Assembly: GCA_963708165.1 (NCBI GenBank)
Contig: OY970187.1
Coordinates: 3,472,001-3,536,000 of the forward strand
Direction of reading: 5' to 3'
DNA length: 64,000 nt
DNA from: Rubricoccus sp963708165
GTDB taxonomy: Bacteria > Bacteroidota > Rhodothermia > Rhodothermales > Rubricoccaceae
Position numbers and translations under genes: made by a program. How positions within the stretch are numbered: the first letter of the stretch is position 1; every line of letters begins with the position of its first letter. This document shows positions 33,827 through 41,158 of this stretch, piece by piece. The notes beneath the pieces were generated by a model. It was not told where the DNA came from and ran no database searches. It saw only the letters and a program-made list of their open reading frames with translations.

Positions 33827-34897
33827 ATGCGGCTTCTCATCGTCTCGCTCCGTGGCCCCACGCGCGCCGCCCGCTCGGGCGGAGCGCAGGCCTACGTGCA
33901 GGCCGTAGGTAGTGCATGGGCGCGCGAGGGGCACGCTGTTCGGCTCGTCTGCGCTCAGGAGCGCGACCCGCTGCCCGCGCGCGAGACCATCGGCGGCGTC
34001 GAGGTATACCGCGTGGGCTCGTCCGGTGCCCGCCTCGCGCCGCTGCTCGGTGCCATCCGCGCCCACGCGTCCAGCGCCGACGCCGTCCTCGAAAACCTGA
34101 TGGCGGCGCCTCTGGCGCTGCCGCTGTGGCTCGGCGCGCCGGTCGTGGCGCTCAAGCACCACGTACACGCCAGAGGCCGCGCCGCCGTGCTCGACCGCAC
34201 GCTGCTGCCTCTGGCGTACCGGAGCACGCCGCTCGTTGTGCCCAGCGAGCGGACCGCCGAGGCTGTCCGGCGCCTGGGTCCGCGCCGAGCGCCGGTCCAC
34301 GTGCTGCCGCCGCCCATCCTCGCGCCAGAGGCCGATTTCGCCCACGCCTCTGGCGCGAGCCGCTCGCCCCAGCCGACCGTGCTGTACCTGGGCGCGCTCC
34401 ACCTCGGCCGCAAGCGCGTGGACGATCTCATCGGCGCGTTCCGCAGCGTCACGCGCGAGGTGCCCCGTGCGCGCCTCATCATCGCGGGCGACGGACCCGA
34501 CCGCGAGGCGCTCGAAGACCGCGCCAGAGGCCTGCCCGTCACGTTCCGCGGCCACGTCAGCGCCGCGGAGAAGGCGCGGCTCTACGCCGAGGCCTGGGTT
34601 CTGGCTTCGCCGAGCACACAGGAAGGCTTCGGCATCACGTGGATCGAAGCAGGCGCCTGGGGCGTGCCGCTCGTTGGCTACCAACTAGACGGGTTGGAGA
34701 CGGTCGGCCCCGCATCGTCTCTGCTCGTCGCCTCTGGCGATGTTGGCGCTCTCGCGCGCGCCCTGACCGACGTGCTCACCGATCCCGGCCTCCGCCAGAG
34801 GCTCTCCGACGGCGCCCGTTCCAACGCCGCGCGCTTCACCACCGACGCCACCAGCCTCGCGCTCCTCGCGCTTCTCCGCGATGCCGCCGCGCTCTAG
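33827..34897 (+). CDS. glycosyltransferase family 4 protein
   Basis: A 356-aa GT-B fold enzyme. N-terminal MRLLIVSLRGPTRAARSGGAQAYVQAV has the Gly-rich acceptor loop. The C-terminal donor domain holds VLYLGALHLGRKRVDDLI, ARLIIAGDGPDREAL and the nucleotide-sugar signature LASPSTQEGFGITWIEAGAWGVPLV. It probably adds one sugar during surface-glycan assembly; donor and linkage are not predictable. Twelve motif copies fall in this gene and the end of the previous one. Confidence 0.85.
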   Translation: MRLLIVSLRGPTRAARSGGAQAYVQAVGSAWAREGHAVRLVCAQERDPLPARETIGGVEVYRVGSSGARLAPLLGAIRAHASSADAVLENLMAAPLALPLWLGAPVVALKHHVHARGRAAVLDRTLLPLAYRSTPLVVPSERTAEAVRRLGPRRAPVHVLPPPILAPEADFAHASGASRSPQPTVLYLGALHLGRKRVDDLIGAFRSVTREVPRARLIIAGDGPDREALEDRARGLPVTFRGHVSAAEKARLYAEAWVLASPSTQEGFGITWIEAGAWGVPLVGYQLDGLETVGPASSLLVASGDVGALARALTDVLTDPGLRQRLSDGARSNAARFTTDATSLALLALLRDAAAL

Positions 34898-34936
34898 CTT
34901 GCCCCCAACGCACCCTGGCCTCTGGCGACCCGCGCG

Positions 34937-35782
34937 ATGAGCGAAACCCTCCCGCTCCGCCTCCTCGGCGTCGGTCCGCAGCGGACCGGGACGACGTGGC
35001 TGGACGCACAGCTCCGGCGGCACCCCGACCTCGCGCTGCCCGCGCACGTCAAGGAGACGTTCTTTTTCGACCGCCACTGGGACCGCGGCCTGAGCGACTA
35101 CCGCCGCCATTTTCCGGCGCCAGAAGCCAGCGCACCGAACGCCTCTGGCGGGTGGGCCGAGGTCGCGCCGACCTACTTCGACGCGCCCGACGTGCCCGCG
35201 CGAGTCGCGCGTCTCGCACCAAACGCACGGGCCGTTATTGCACTTCGCGATCCCGTCGACCGCGCCGTCTCACTCTACCGCCACCACCACTCCAAAGGCC
35301 GCGTCGGCGCAGACTTCTGGCAAGCCGCGCGCGCCTTCCCGTCCATCCTCACCGCAGGCGACTACGCCGAGCACGTGCCGCGCTGGACGGACGCGCTGGG
35401 CCGCGACCGCGTGCTCGTGATCCTTCTGCAAGACATCTCGGCTCGCCCCGACGCCACGCTCCGCATCCTCACCGATTGGGCCGGTCTCGCGCCTCTGGCG
35501 ACGGCGCCAGAGGCTTTGGCGCGCGTCAACGCGGGTGGGGGAGCGCGATTTCCAGCGCTCGCGAGCGTGGCGGCCCGCACTGTCGCGGCGCTGCACCACG
35601 CGCGGCTGCACCGCATCGTTGCAGCGGGCAAGCGGTTGGGTCTGGATGGCGTCTACAGGGGCGCGGCTCCGCCAGAGGTCTCCGCGAGTGTGAAGCGGGA
35701 ACTCACCCAGCGTTACAGCTCGCACGTAGACTTCGTCGAGACGCTTCTCAGCCGTGAAACCGGGTGGAGCAGGCCAGGCTGA
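34937..35782 (+). CDS. sulfotransferase domain protein
   Basis: A 281-aa enzyme. The 5'-phosphosulfate loop GVGPQRTGTTWLDAQLRRHP is near residue 11 and the 3'-phosphate-binding segment ALRDPVDRAVSLYRHH near 97-112. Both are hallmarks of PAPS-dependent sulfotransferases. Lying between two glycosyltransferases, it probably sulfates a surface polysaccharide or glycolipid. PAPS synthesis genes are not in the window. Confidence 0.85.
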   Translation: MSETLPLRLLGVGPQRTGTTWLDAQLRRHPDLALPAHVKETFFFDRHWDRGLSDYRRHFPAPEASAPNASGGWAEVAPTYFDAPDVPARVARLAPNARAVIALRDPVDRAVSLYRHHHSKGRVGADFWQAARAFPSILTAGDYAEHVPRWTDALGRDRVLVILLQDISARPDATLRILTDWAGLAPLATAPEALARVNAGGGARFPALASVAARTVAALHHARLHRIVAAGKRLGLDGVYRGAAPPEVSASVKRELTQRYSSHVDFVETLLSRETGWSRPG

Positions 35783-35888
35783 GCCTTTCGCCAGAGGCGC
35801 ATCCGCTGCAGCCTCTGGCGCCTGAGCTCTCCGGGGTTTAGCACCTCTATTTACAGGCCGATACTCCGCCCCGTCCCAGCCGACTCCC

Positions 35889-37022
35889 ATGCGCGTCCTC
35901 TTCCTCGCCAACACCGACTGGTACCTGTTCAACTTCAGGCGGGACCTCGCGCACGCGTTGCGCGTGGCTGGGCACGAGGTTCTGCTCGCGGCGCCGCGTG
36001 GTGAGTTTGCGCCCCGCTTGGAAGCCGAGGGGTTCGCGTTTCATGAGGTCGCGATCTCGCGCCAGGGGCTCAACCCCTGGTCTGAGCTCGCAGCCGTCGG
36101 CCGCATCGAGGCGCTCTACCGCGAGCTCAAGCCCGACATGGTGCATCACTTCACGCTCAAAGCCGTCGTGTTGGGCTCGCTCGCCGCGCAGCGCGCAGGT
36201 ATCACGCAGGTGGTCAATGCCATCGCGGGACTGGGCTACTCGTTTAGCGACGCTGGAATCCGGGCGCGCATGATCCGTCGCGGCCTCATACCGGTCTTGA
36301 AGCGCGCCATCGCCGGGACCGATATCATCTTCCAGAACTCCGACGACGAGGCCACACTGCGAGCCTCTGGCGTACTCGCCGGCACACGCACGCACCTGAT
36401 CCAAGGCTCCGGCGTCGACATCTCGGCGTTTTCGATGACGCCCGAGCCCGACGGCGACCCCGTCGTGATGCTGCCCAGCCGAATGCTCTGGAGCAAAGGC
36501 ATCGGCACGTTTGCCGCTTCCGCCGAACGCGTGCGCCGCCAGATGCCTCTGGCGAGATTCGTGCTCGTCGGCTCGCTCGACGAGGAGCACCCGGACGCGA
36601 TCTCGCAGGACGACATGACGCGGATCACCGAAACCGGCGACGTGGAGTGGTGGGGCTTTCAGGACGAAATGGCCGAGACGATGAAGCGTGCGCACATCGT
36701 GTGCCTGCCCTCGCGCTACGGCGAAGGCGTGCCGCGCGCCCTCATCGAAGGCGCCGCGCTCGGGCGTCCTCTAATCGGGACCGATATTCCGGGATGCAGG
36801 GAGATCGTGCGCGATCACGAAACGGGCTTTCTCGTCCGTCCGCGAGATGCCGGCGCTCTATCGTCGGCCGTTCTCGAACTTCTGCAGGACCGCGACCTTC
36901 GCCGTTCGCTCGGCGAGGGCGCTCGTGCGCTCGCCGTGAGCCGCTTCTCGGCCACGACCGTGATCGAGGAGACCTTTGAGGTCTATCAGAAGACCGCCTC
37001 TGGCGCCGCCGCGCGCGTCTAG
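35889..37022 (+). CDS. glycosyltransferase family 4 protein
   Basis: A 377-aa GT-B enzyme resembling the capsule/LPS group that begins MRVLFLANTDWYLFNFRRDLAHAL. Further segments are HHFTLKAVVLG, LIQGSGVDISAF, MLPSRMLWSKGIGTF and the donor-binding CLPSRYGEGVPRALIEGAALGRP. It probably transfers a sugar to a lipid-linked intermediate. It is in the same direction as the rest of the cluster, with a gap of about 105 bases before it. Confidence 0.85.
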   Translation: MRVLFLANTDWYLFNFRRDLAHALRVAGHEVLLAAPRGEFAPRLEAEGFAFHEVAISRQGLNPWSELAAVGRIEALYRELKPDMVHHFTLKAVVLGSLAAQRAGITQVVNAIAGLGYSFSDAGIRARMIRRGLIPVLKRAIAGTDIIFQNSDDEATLRASGVLAGTRTHLIQGSGVDISAFSMTPEPDGDPVVMLPSRMLWSKGIGTFAASAERVRRQMPLARFVLVGSLDEEHPDAISQDDMTRITETGDVEWWGFQDEMAETMKRAHIVCLPSRYGEGVPRALIEGAALGRPLIGTDIPGCREIVRDHETGFLVRPRDAGALSSAVLELLQDRDLRRSLGEGARALAVSRFSATTVIEETFEVYQKTASGAAARV

Positions 37023-37069
37023 GTCCCGCCAGAGGCCGTATCCTAGCCGGACCGCACCCGCTACCCTCT

Positions 37070-37651
37070 GTGGACGCCGCCCGACAGATCCTCGCCACTC
37101 ACCGTTCGCTGTCCTTCTTCCTCGCGAAGATGGTGGCCTGCTACGCCGTCTGGTTCGTGCTCTACGACCTCTGGCTGCTCCCCGACGGGCGCATCGACAC
37201 GTGGCTGTCCCACGGCGTCGCCAGCGCGACCGCGGGCGTGCTCCAACCGTTTTACGACACCGCGTTCGCCGACGGCCGCGTGGTCTGGATCACGCGCGAG
37301 TCGGGCGTCAACATCGCCAACGGATGCAACGGGCTTTCGGCGTTGAGCCTGTTCGTGGGCTTTGTGATCGCGTACCCCGGCACGTGGGCGCGCCGCGCGC
37401 TGTTTATCCCGCTCGGCCTGATCGCGCTCGTGATCACCAACGTGCTGCGCTGCGCGATTCTGCTCATGGTCTCGCATCACATCCCGGCCATGTTCGACTC
37501 GGTCCACGGCTTCCACGCGTTGTTCGTGTTCTACGTCGTGATCTTCGGCCTGTGGGTCGCCTGGGCCAACTGGGGCGAGCCCAAGCGTGACGACATCGAC
37601 GGTGCCTCTGGCGAACGCGCGGCGCCCGCCCCCACGCTCCAGGCGGCATGA
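37070..37651 (+). CDS. exosortase/archaeosortase-family membrane protease
   Basis: A 193-aa integral membrane protein with about five helices and the exosortase catalytic triad: Cys86 in NIANGCNGLSALS, Arg127 in TNVLRCAIL, and His in DSVHGFHALFVFY (about 146-149). These enzymes cleave C-terminal sorting tails and are typically found beside polysaccharide genes, as here. The small PID-CTERM protein about 10 kb upstream is a candidate substrate. The gene overlaps the next one by four bases (ATGA). Confidence 0.85.
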   Translation: MDAARQILATHRSLSFFLAKMVACYAVWFVLYDLWLLPDGRIDTWLSHGVASATAGVLQPFYDTAFADGRVVWITRESGVNIANGCNGLSALSLFVGFVIAYPGTWARRALFIPLGLIALVITNVLRCAILLMVSHHIPAMFDSVHGFHALFVFYVVIFGLWVAWANWGEPKRDDIDGASGERAAPAPTLQAA

Positions 37652-38262
37652 CCGAGCGCCAGAGCGGCCTCCGCCAGAGGCTGGCAGGGATTCGGAGGAC
37701 GGTCGAGAAGCACCCGCGTCTGTGGGGCGTGTTCTTAGCCGGGCTCCTGTTCGTGAGCTACATCGTGGCCATTCGGCCCGCGCGCGAGGCGTTCGCGCAA
37801 CACGTGGCTTATCCCGTCTTCGCGGCTGTCGATACCGAGCGCAGCCGTACGCTGGACGTCGTGCAACCGGAGCGCCGCGCCGAAGCCGTCTTTGTGCTCC
37901 CCAAAGGCGAAGAACTGGCACCCAACATTAAGGGCATCGTGTGGGCCGCGCCCGCAGGGGTCATCTTCCTGATGCCCGCGATGTTTCTCATCGTCGCCTT
38001 CCCAACGCGCCCGTACTGGTTCTATCTGCTGGGCTACCACGCGGTTCTGGGGCTCGGGACCATCGCTCTGTTCGCGCTTGGTATCGGCTGGTTTCCGTCG
38101 TTTTTCGACGTACACGAGTTCGCGCGCACCTACGTCAGCGAGGGCGTAAGCCTGACCGTCCCGCTGCTGCTGTTTCTGGCAGGCAAGGCCCAGGAGATCC
38201 GCGCGGAGGATCTGGAGGATGGGGGGAAGAGATCAGATGCGCCGGTGGCGAGCGGGGCATAG
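37648..38262 (+). CDS. membrane protein coupled to exosortase
   Basis: A 204-aa protein has an N-terminal helix (LWGVFLAGLLFVSYIVAI), a periplasmic segment of about 60 residues and three further helices (GVIFLMPAMFLIVAF; LGYHAVLGLGTIALFALGIGWF; VSLTVPLLLFLAG). The ATGA overlap with the exosortase gene implies a partner role, like the exosortase-associated proteins known from other Bacteroidetes, although I see no named domain. Confidence 0.65.
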   Translation: MTERQSGLRQRLAGIRRTVEKHPRLWGVFLAGLLFVSYIVAIRPAREAFAQHVAYPVFAAVDTERSRTLDVVQPERRAEAVFVLPKGEELAPNIKGIVWAAPAGVIFLMPAMFLIVAFPTRPYWFYLLGYHAVLGLGTIALFALGIGWFPSFFDVHEFARTYVSEGVSLTVPLLLFLAGKAQEIRAEDLEDGGKRSDAPVASGA

Positions 38263-38358
38263 CTGGTGAGACGGCGCCTCTGGCGCTTGACTGGTACTGC
38301 GTCGGGGTGCCGCGGAACATCTCGGTTGCTCCGCATCAATCGCCTGAACGTCCACCAT

Positions 38359-38483
38359 GTCATTCCGAGGGAAGTGACGCGAGGAGAGATCTATTCACAG
38401 GGTGCCTTTGAGCCTCATGCGATCTCAAGCGCGGACGCAGCTAGATCCCTCGCCTTGAGCGTAGCCGAACGGGCTCGGGATGA
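38359..38483. repeat. REP-like element of a second family
   Basis: A long imperfect inverted repeat with left end GTCATTCCGAGGGAAGTGAC and right end GAACGGGCTCGGGATGAC. It is related in style to the GTCATTGCGAG units but has different arms. Confidence 0.6.
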
Positions 38484-38504
38484 CCTGTTGGAGAGAAAGG
38501 CGTT

Positions 38505-38522
38505 GCCTCTGGCGCCAGAGGC
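38505..38522. repeat. GCCTCTGGCGCCAGAGGC palindrome
   Basis: A perfect palindrome between the second-family REP element and the heptamer arrays. Confidence 0.75.
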
Positions 38523-38544
38523 GAGTACGGCGCAGCTTCCTCGC

Positions 38545-38572
38545 GGAACCCGGAACCCGGAACCCGGAACCC
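38545..38572. repeat. four tandem GGAACCC heptamers
   Basis: Exact copies at 38545, 38552, 38559 and 38566; a second heptamer family 32 bases upstream of the AGTCCCC array. Confidence 0.9.
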
Positions 38573-38603
38573 GCGCCAGAGGCTCTGGCAACCGCGATCT
38601 TCC

Positions 38604-38638
38604 AGTCCCCAGTCCCCAGTCCCCAGTCCCCAGTCCTC
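38604..38638. repeat. AGTCCCC heptamer array before wecB
   Basis: Four exact copies (38604-38631) plus AGTCCTC, ending three bases before the ATG. Confidence 0.9.
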
Positions 38639-38641
38639 AGC

Positions 38642-39739
38642 ATGACCATCCTCTCTGTCGTCGGCGCGCGGCCCAACTTCATGAAGGTGGGCCCGGTGCA
38701 TCGGGCGCTCGTCGCCAGAGGCGCGCGCTCGGTCGTGGTGCACACGGGGCAGCACTACGACGAGCGCATGAGCGGTGTGTTTTTCCGCGACCTCGGGCTC
38801 CCGGAGCCAGACCACTACCTGGGCGTGGGCGGCGGAAGCCACGCCGAGCAGACCGCGCGCGTGATGCTGGCCTTCGAGCCGGTCCTGGAGGAGGTCGCGC
38901 CCGACGCCGTCGTCGTGGTGGGCGACGTGAACTCGACGCTGGCCACAGGCCTGGTCGCGGCCAAACGGCACGTGCCTCTGGCGCACGTCGAGGCGGGGCT
39001 GCGCTCGGGCGACCGCGCGATGCCCGAGGAGCAAAACCGCATCTGCGTCGACCACCTCGCCGACCGGCTCTACGTGACCGAGCAGAGCGGCCTGGACAAC
39101 CTCGCGCGCGAAGGCGTGCCCGCCGACCGCGTAGCCTTCGTAGGCAACGTGATGATCGACACGCTGCTCGCGCACGCCCCAGCCGCTCGCCAGAGGCCTC
39201 TGGCGGTGGAGGTAGGCGATGCGCCGTACGCGCTCGTCACCATGCACCGGCCGCGCAACGTGGACCGCGCGGAGCCTCTGGCGGAGGTGGTGCGCATCGT
39301 GGAGGCGCTTGCCGAGCGGCTGAGCGTGGTCCTGCCGTTGCACCCCCGCACGCGCCAGAGGCTGGAGGCCAACGGATTGCTCTCGCGGCTGGAGGCGGCC
39401 TCTGGCGTGCACCTGATTCCACCGCAGGGCTACCTCGACTTCATCGCGCTCATGGACCGCGCCGCGGTCGTGGTCACGGATTCCGGCGGCATCCAGGAGG
39501 AGACGACCGCGCTGGGTGTGCCTTGTCTCACACTCCGCCCGAGCACGGAGCGGCCGAGCACGGTCGAGATGGGCACGAACACGCTCTTGCCTCTGGCGGC
39601 GGAGCCAGTCGCCAGAGGCGTTGAGGCGATCCTCGCGGGGGAGGGCAAGACGGGCACGGTCCCTCCGCTGTGGGACGGGCACGCGGGCGCGCGCATCGCG
39701 GAGGACCTGCTAGCGTGGCTCGGCGCCAGAGGCGCATAG
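38642..39739 (+). CDS. wecB: UDP-N-acetylglucosamine 2-epimerase (non-hydrolysing)
   Basis: A 365-aa enzyme interconverting UDP-GlcNAc and UDP-ManNAc for surface glycans. Family segments are VVGARPNFMKVGP, HTGQHYDERMSG, GDVNSTLATGL, HVEAGLRSGDRAMPEEQNR, GNVMIDTL, TMHRPRNVD and TDSGGIQEETTALGVP. The start at 38642 lies right after the heptamer array. No UDP-ManNAc dehydrogenase is seen nearby. The gene contains the reverse-order palindrome CGCCAGAGGCCTCTGGCG near 39,188 and ends in GARGA, written by a motif copy. Confidence 0.9.
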   Translation: MTILSVVGARPNFMKVGPVHRALVARGARSVVVHTGQHYDERMSGVFFRDLGLPEPDHYLGVGGGSHAEQTARVMLAFEPVLEEVAPDAVVVVGDVNSTLATGLVAAKRHVPLAHVEAGLRSGDRAMPEEQNRICVDHLADRLYVTEQSGLDNLAREGVPADRVAFVGNVMIDTLLAHAPAARQRPLAVEVGDAPYALVTMHRPRNVDRAEPLAEVVRIVEALAERLSVVLPLHPRTRQRLEANGLLSRLEAASGVHLIPPQGYLDFIALMDRAAVVVTDSGGIQEETTALGVPCLTLRPSTERPSTVEMGTNTLLPLAAEPVARGVEAILAGEGKTGTVPPLWDGHAGARIAEDLLAWLGARGA

Positions 39740-39893
39740 GTCCTCTGGCGGAACACGAGGGGCTACCGTGCGCCGCCAGAGGCGCGTTGTGTGTGCCGGT
39801 GAGCCCGGGTATTATGGACTGCGTTGCGTCGGGTTTATCCTGCGTGGCGCCTCCCAACACTTGTTAGGCGGCTAACCGACTCTCTCACCATCC

Positions 39894-41036
39894 ATGACTC
39901 AGATCAACACCGCGGCTGTCGTCGGCGGGGGGATCGGCGGGCTCGCCACCGCCGCCGCGCTCCACCAGCGTGGCGTCGAGGTCGTTGTCTACGAGCGGGC
40001 GCCCGCGCTCGCCGACGTCGGGGCTGGGATCAGCCTCTGGCCCAATGCCACGCGGGCGCTCGACCGGCTCGGCGCGCTCGACGCCGTCCAACGGACGGCG
40101 GGGCCGATCGACGCACTCAACGTCCGCGACGCCGCCGGGCGGCTCTTGCTCAGGGCACCAGTTGGCGGCCACGACGCCCCCGCCCTCTGCGCCTACCGGC
40201 CCGACCTCATCGAGGCCCTCGCCGACCAACTCCCCGACGGCTCTCTCCGCACGGGGAAGGCGCTCGCCTCCGTCGAGGTCGACGCCGACCGCGCCCAGCT
40301 CGCGTTCGACGACCAGACCACCGCCGAGGCCGACATTGTCGTCGGGGCCGACGGCATTCGCTCGGCGGTCCGGGCGTTCGTGACGGGCGACACCTCGGCC
40401 CCGGTCTACCGCGGTCACCCGATCTGGCGCGGGATCGGGCCGCTCCCCGACGACTTCGTGGGGGGCGAGATCTCAGAGTCGTGGGGCAACGGGCAACGGT
40501 TCGGGCTCCTCAGCGTGGGCGACGGACGGGCGTACTGGTACGCGACGGCGAACCGGCCCGAGGGTGAGGCCGACGGCGGACCCGAGGCGCGGAAGGCCGA
40601 GGTGCTCGCCATGTTCGAGGACTGGCACGGCCCGATCCCCGAGGCCATCCGGTCCACGCCGCCCGAGGCTGTGTTGCGCGGCGATACCTACGATCGGCTG
40701 CCGCGCCGGGGGTGGAGCCGGGGCCGGGCCGTGCTCGTCGGCGACGCGGCGCACCCGACGACGCCGAACCTCGGCCAGGGCGGGTGTCTCGCCATTGAGG
40801 ACGGCCTCGTACTCGCACGGGCCATCGCTGAGTCCACATCTCCCTCCGAAGCGTTCGCGTCGTACGAGGCCGCCCGGTACCGGCGGACGGCTCGGGTCAC
40901 GCGGGAGTCGCTGTGGACGGGCAGGCTCGGGCAGGCGGGCGGGGCGCTGGCGGCGCTCCGGAACACGGTGACGCGGATCACACCGGGTAGCGCGTATGCG
41001 AAGCGTCTGGACTGGCTCTTCCGCTACGCCGCCTAA
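39894..41036 (+). CDS. FAD-dependent aromatic-type monooxygenase
   Basis: A 380-aa flavoprotein hydroxylase of the PHBH/urate-hydroxylase-like group. The N-terminal FAD loop is VVGGGIGGLATAAALHQRG. The middle motif is VVGADGIRSAVR and the third FAD motif GDAAHPTTPNLGQGGCLAIED. It should use NAD(P)H and oxygen to hydroxylate or epoxidise a small molecule, substrate unknown. Codon choice differs from the neighbours (consistently C/G-ending, no motif-derived AGA/AGG/TCT codons), supporting transfer. Confidence 0.85.
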   Translation: MTQINTAAVVGGGIGGLATAAALHQRGVEVVVYERAPALADVGAGISLWPNATRALDRLGALDAVQRTAGPIDALNVRDAAGRLLLRAPVGGHDAPALCAYRPDLIEALADQLPDGSLRTGKALASVEVDADRAQLAFDDQTTAEADIVVGADGIRSAVRAFVTGDTSAPVYRGHPIWRGIGPLPDDFVGGEISESWGNGQRFGLLSVGDGRAYWYATANRPEGEADGGPEARKAEVLAMFEDWHGPIPEAIRSTPPEAVLRGDTYDRLPRRGWSRGRAVLVGDAAHPTTPNLGQGGCLAIEDGLVLARAIAESTSPSEAFASYEAARYRRTARVTRESLWTGRLGQAGGALAALRNTVTRITPGSAYAKRLDWLFRYAA

Positions 41037-41158
41037 CCTGCCGCTGCAAGCCGACCCTAGGCGCCAGCGTTCTTGGTTCCGACGGAGCGTCGGCGCTACC
41101 ATTGCTCGCCCCAACTGCCGCGCCGTCAGCCCAGGGCGGTTGAGCGGCCATTTGTTAG
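41032..41158. repeat. attC-like recombination site
   Basis: About 127 bases running from GCCTAAC to GTTAG, with partly complementary arms (CCGCTGCAAGCCGA against CGGTTGAGCGGC). The right core overlaps the minus-strand stop codon of lptD. The length fits known attC sites. Confidence 0.5.

Larger units (their letters stand above)
38263..38641. other. repeat-rich gap before wecB
   Basis: No gene. It holds a second REP-like family (about 38,359-38,483), a motif palindrome at 38505, four GGAACCC heptamers and four to five AGTCCCC heptamers running to the wecB ATG. Frames crossing it only translate repeats. Confidence 0.75.
39862..41158 (+). mobile_element. integron-cassette-like insert carrying a FAD monooxygenase
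   Basis: The segment runs from a core site GTTAGGC (39862) to GTTAGCG (41152-41158) and holds one gene with short leaders, as in integron cassettes. The right side has an attC-like imperfect inverted repeat from GCCTAAC (41032). Its left arm CTGCCGCTGCAAGCCGAC pairs with the right-arm GGTTGAGCGGC, leaving unpaired bases as in real attC sites. The segment has no CCTCTGGCG copies, unlike both flanks. No integrase gene or cassette array is visible, so it may be a lone cassette inserted at a secondary site. Confidence 0.55.

Noticed and set aside
38425..38745. Minus-strand frames translating the heptamer arrays (LGTGDWGLGTGDW)
   Set aside because: These are simply tandem repeat translations with no start context or conserved sequence.
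39740..39862. Complete second attC site on the left of the monooxygenase insert
   Set aside because: Only the GTTAGGC core is convincing; I could not find a matching RYYYAAC arm at a suitable distance.
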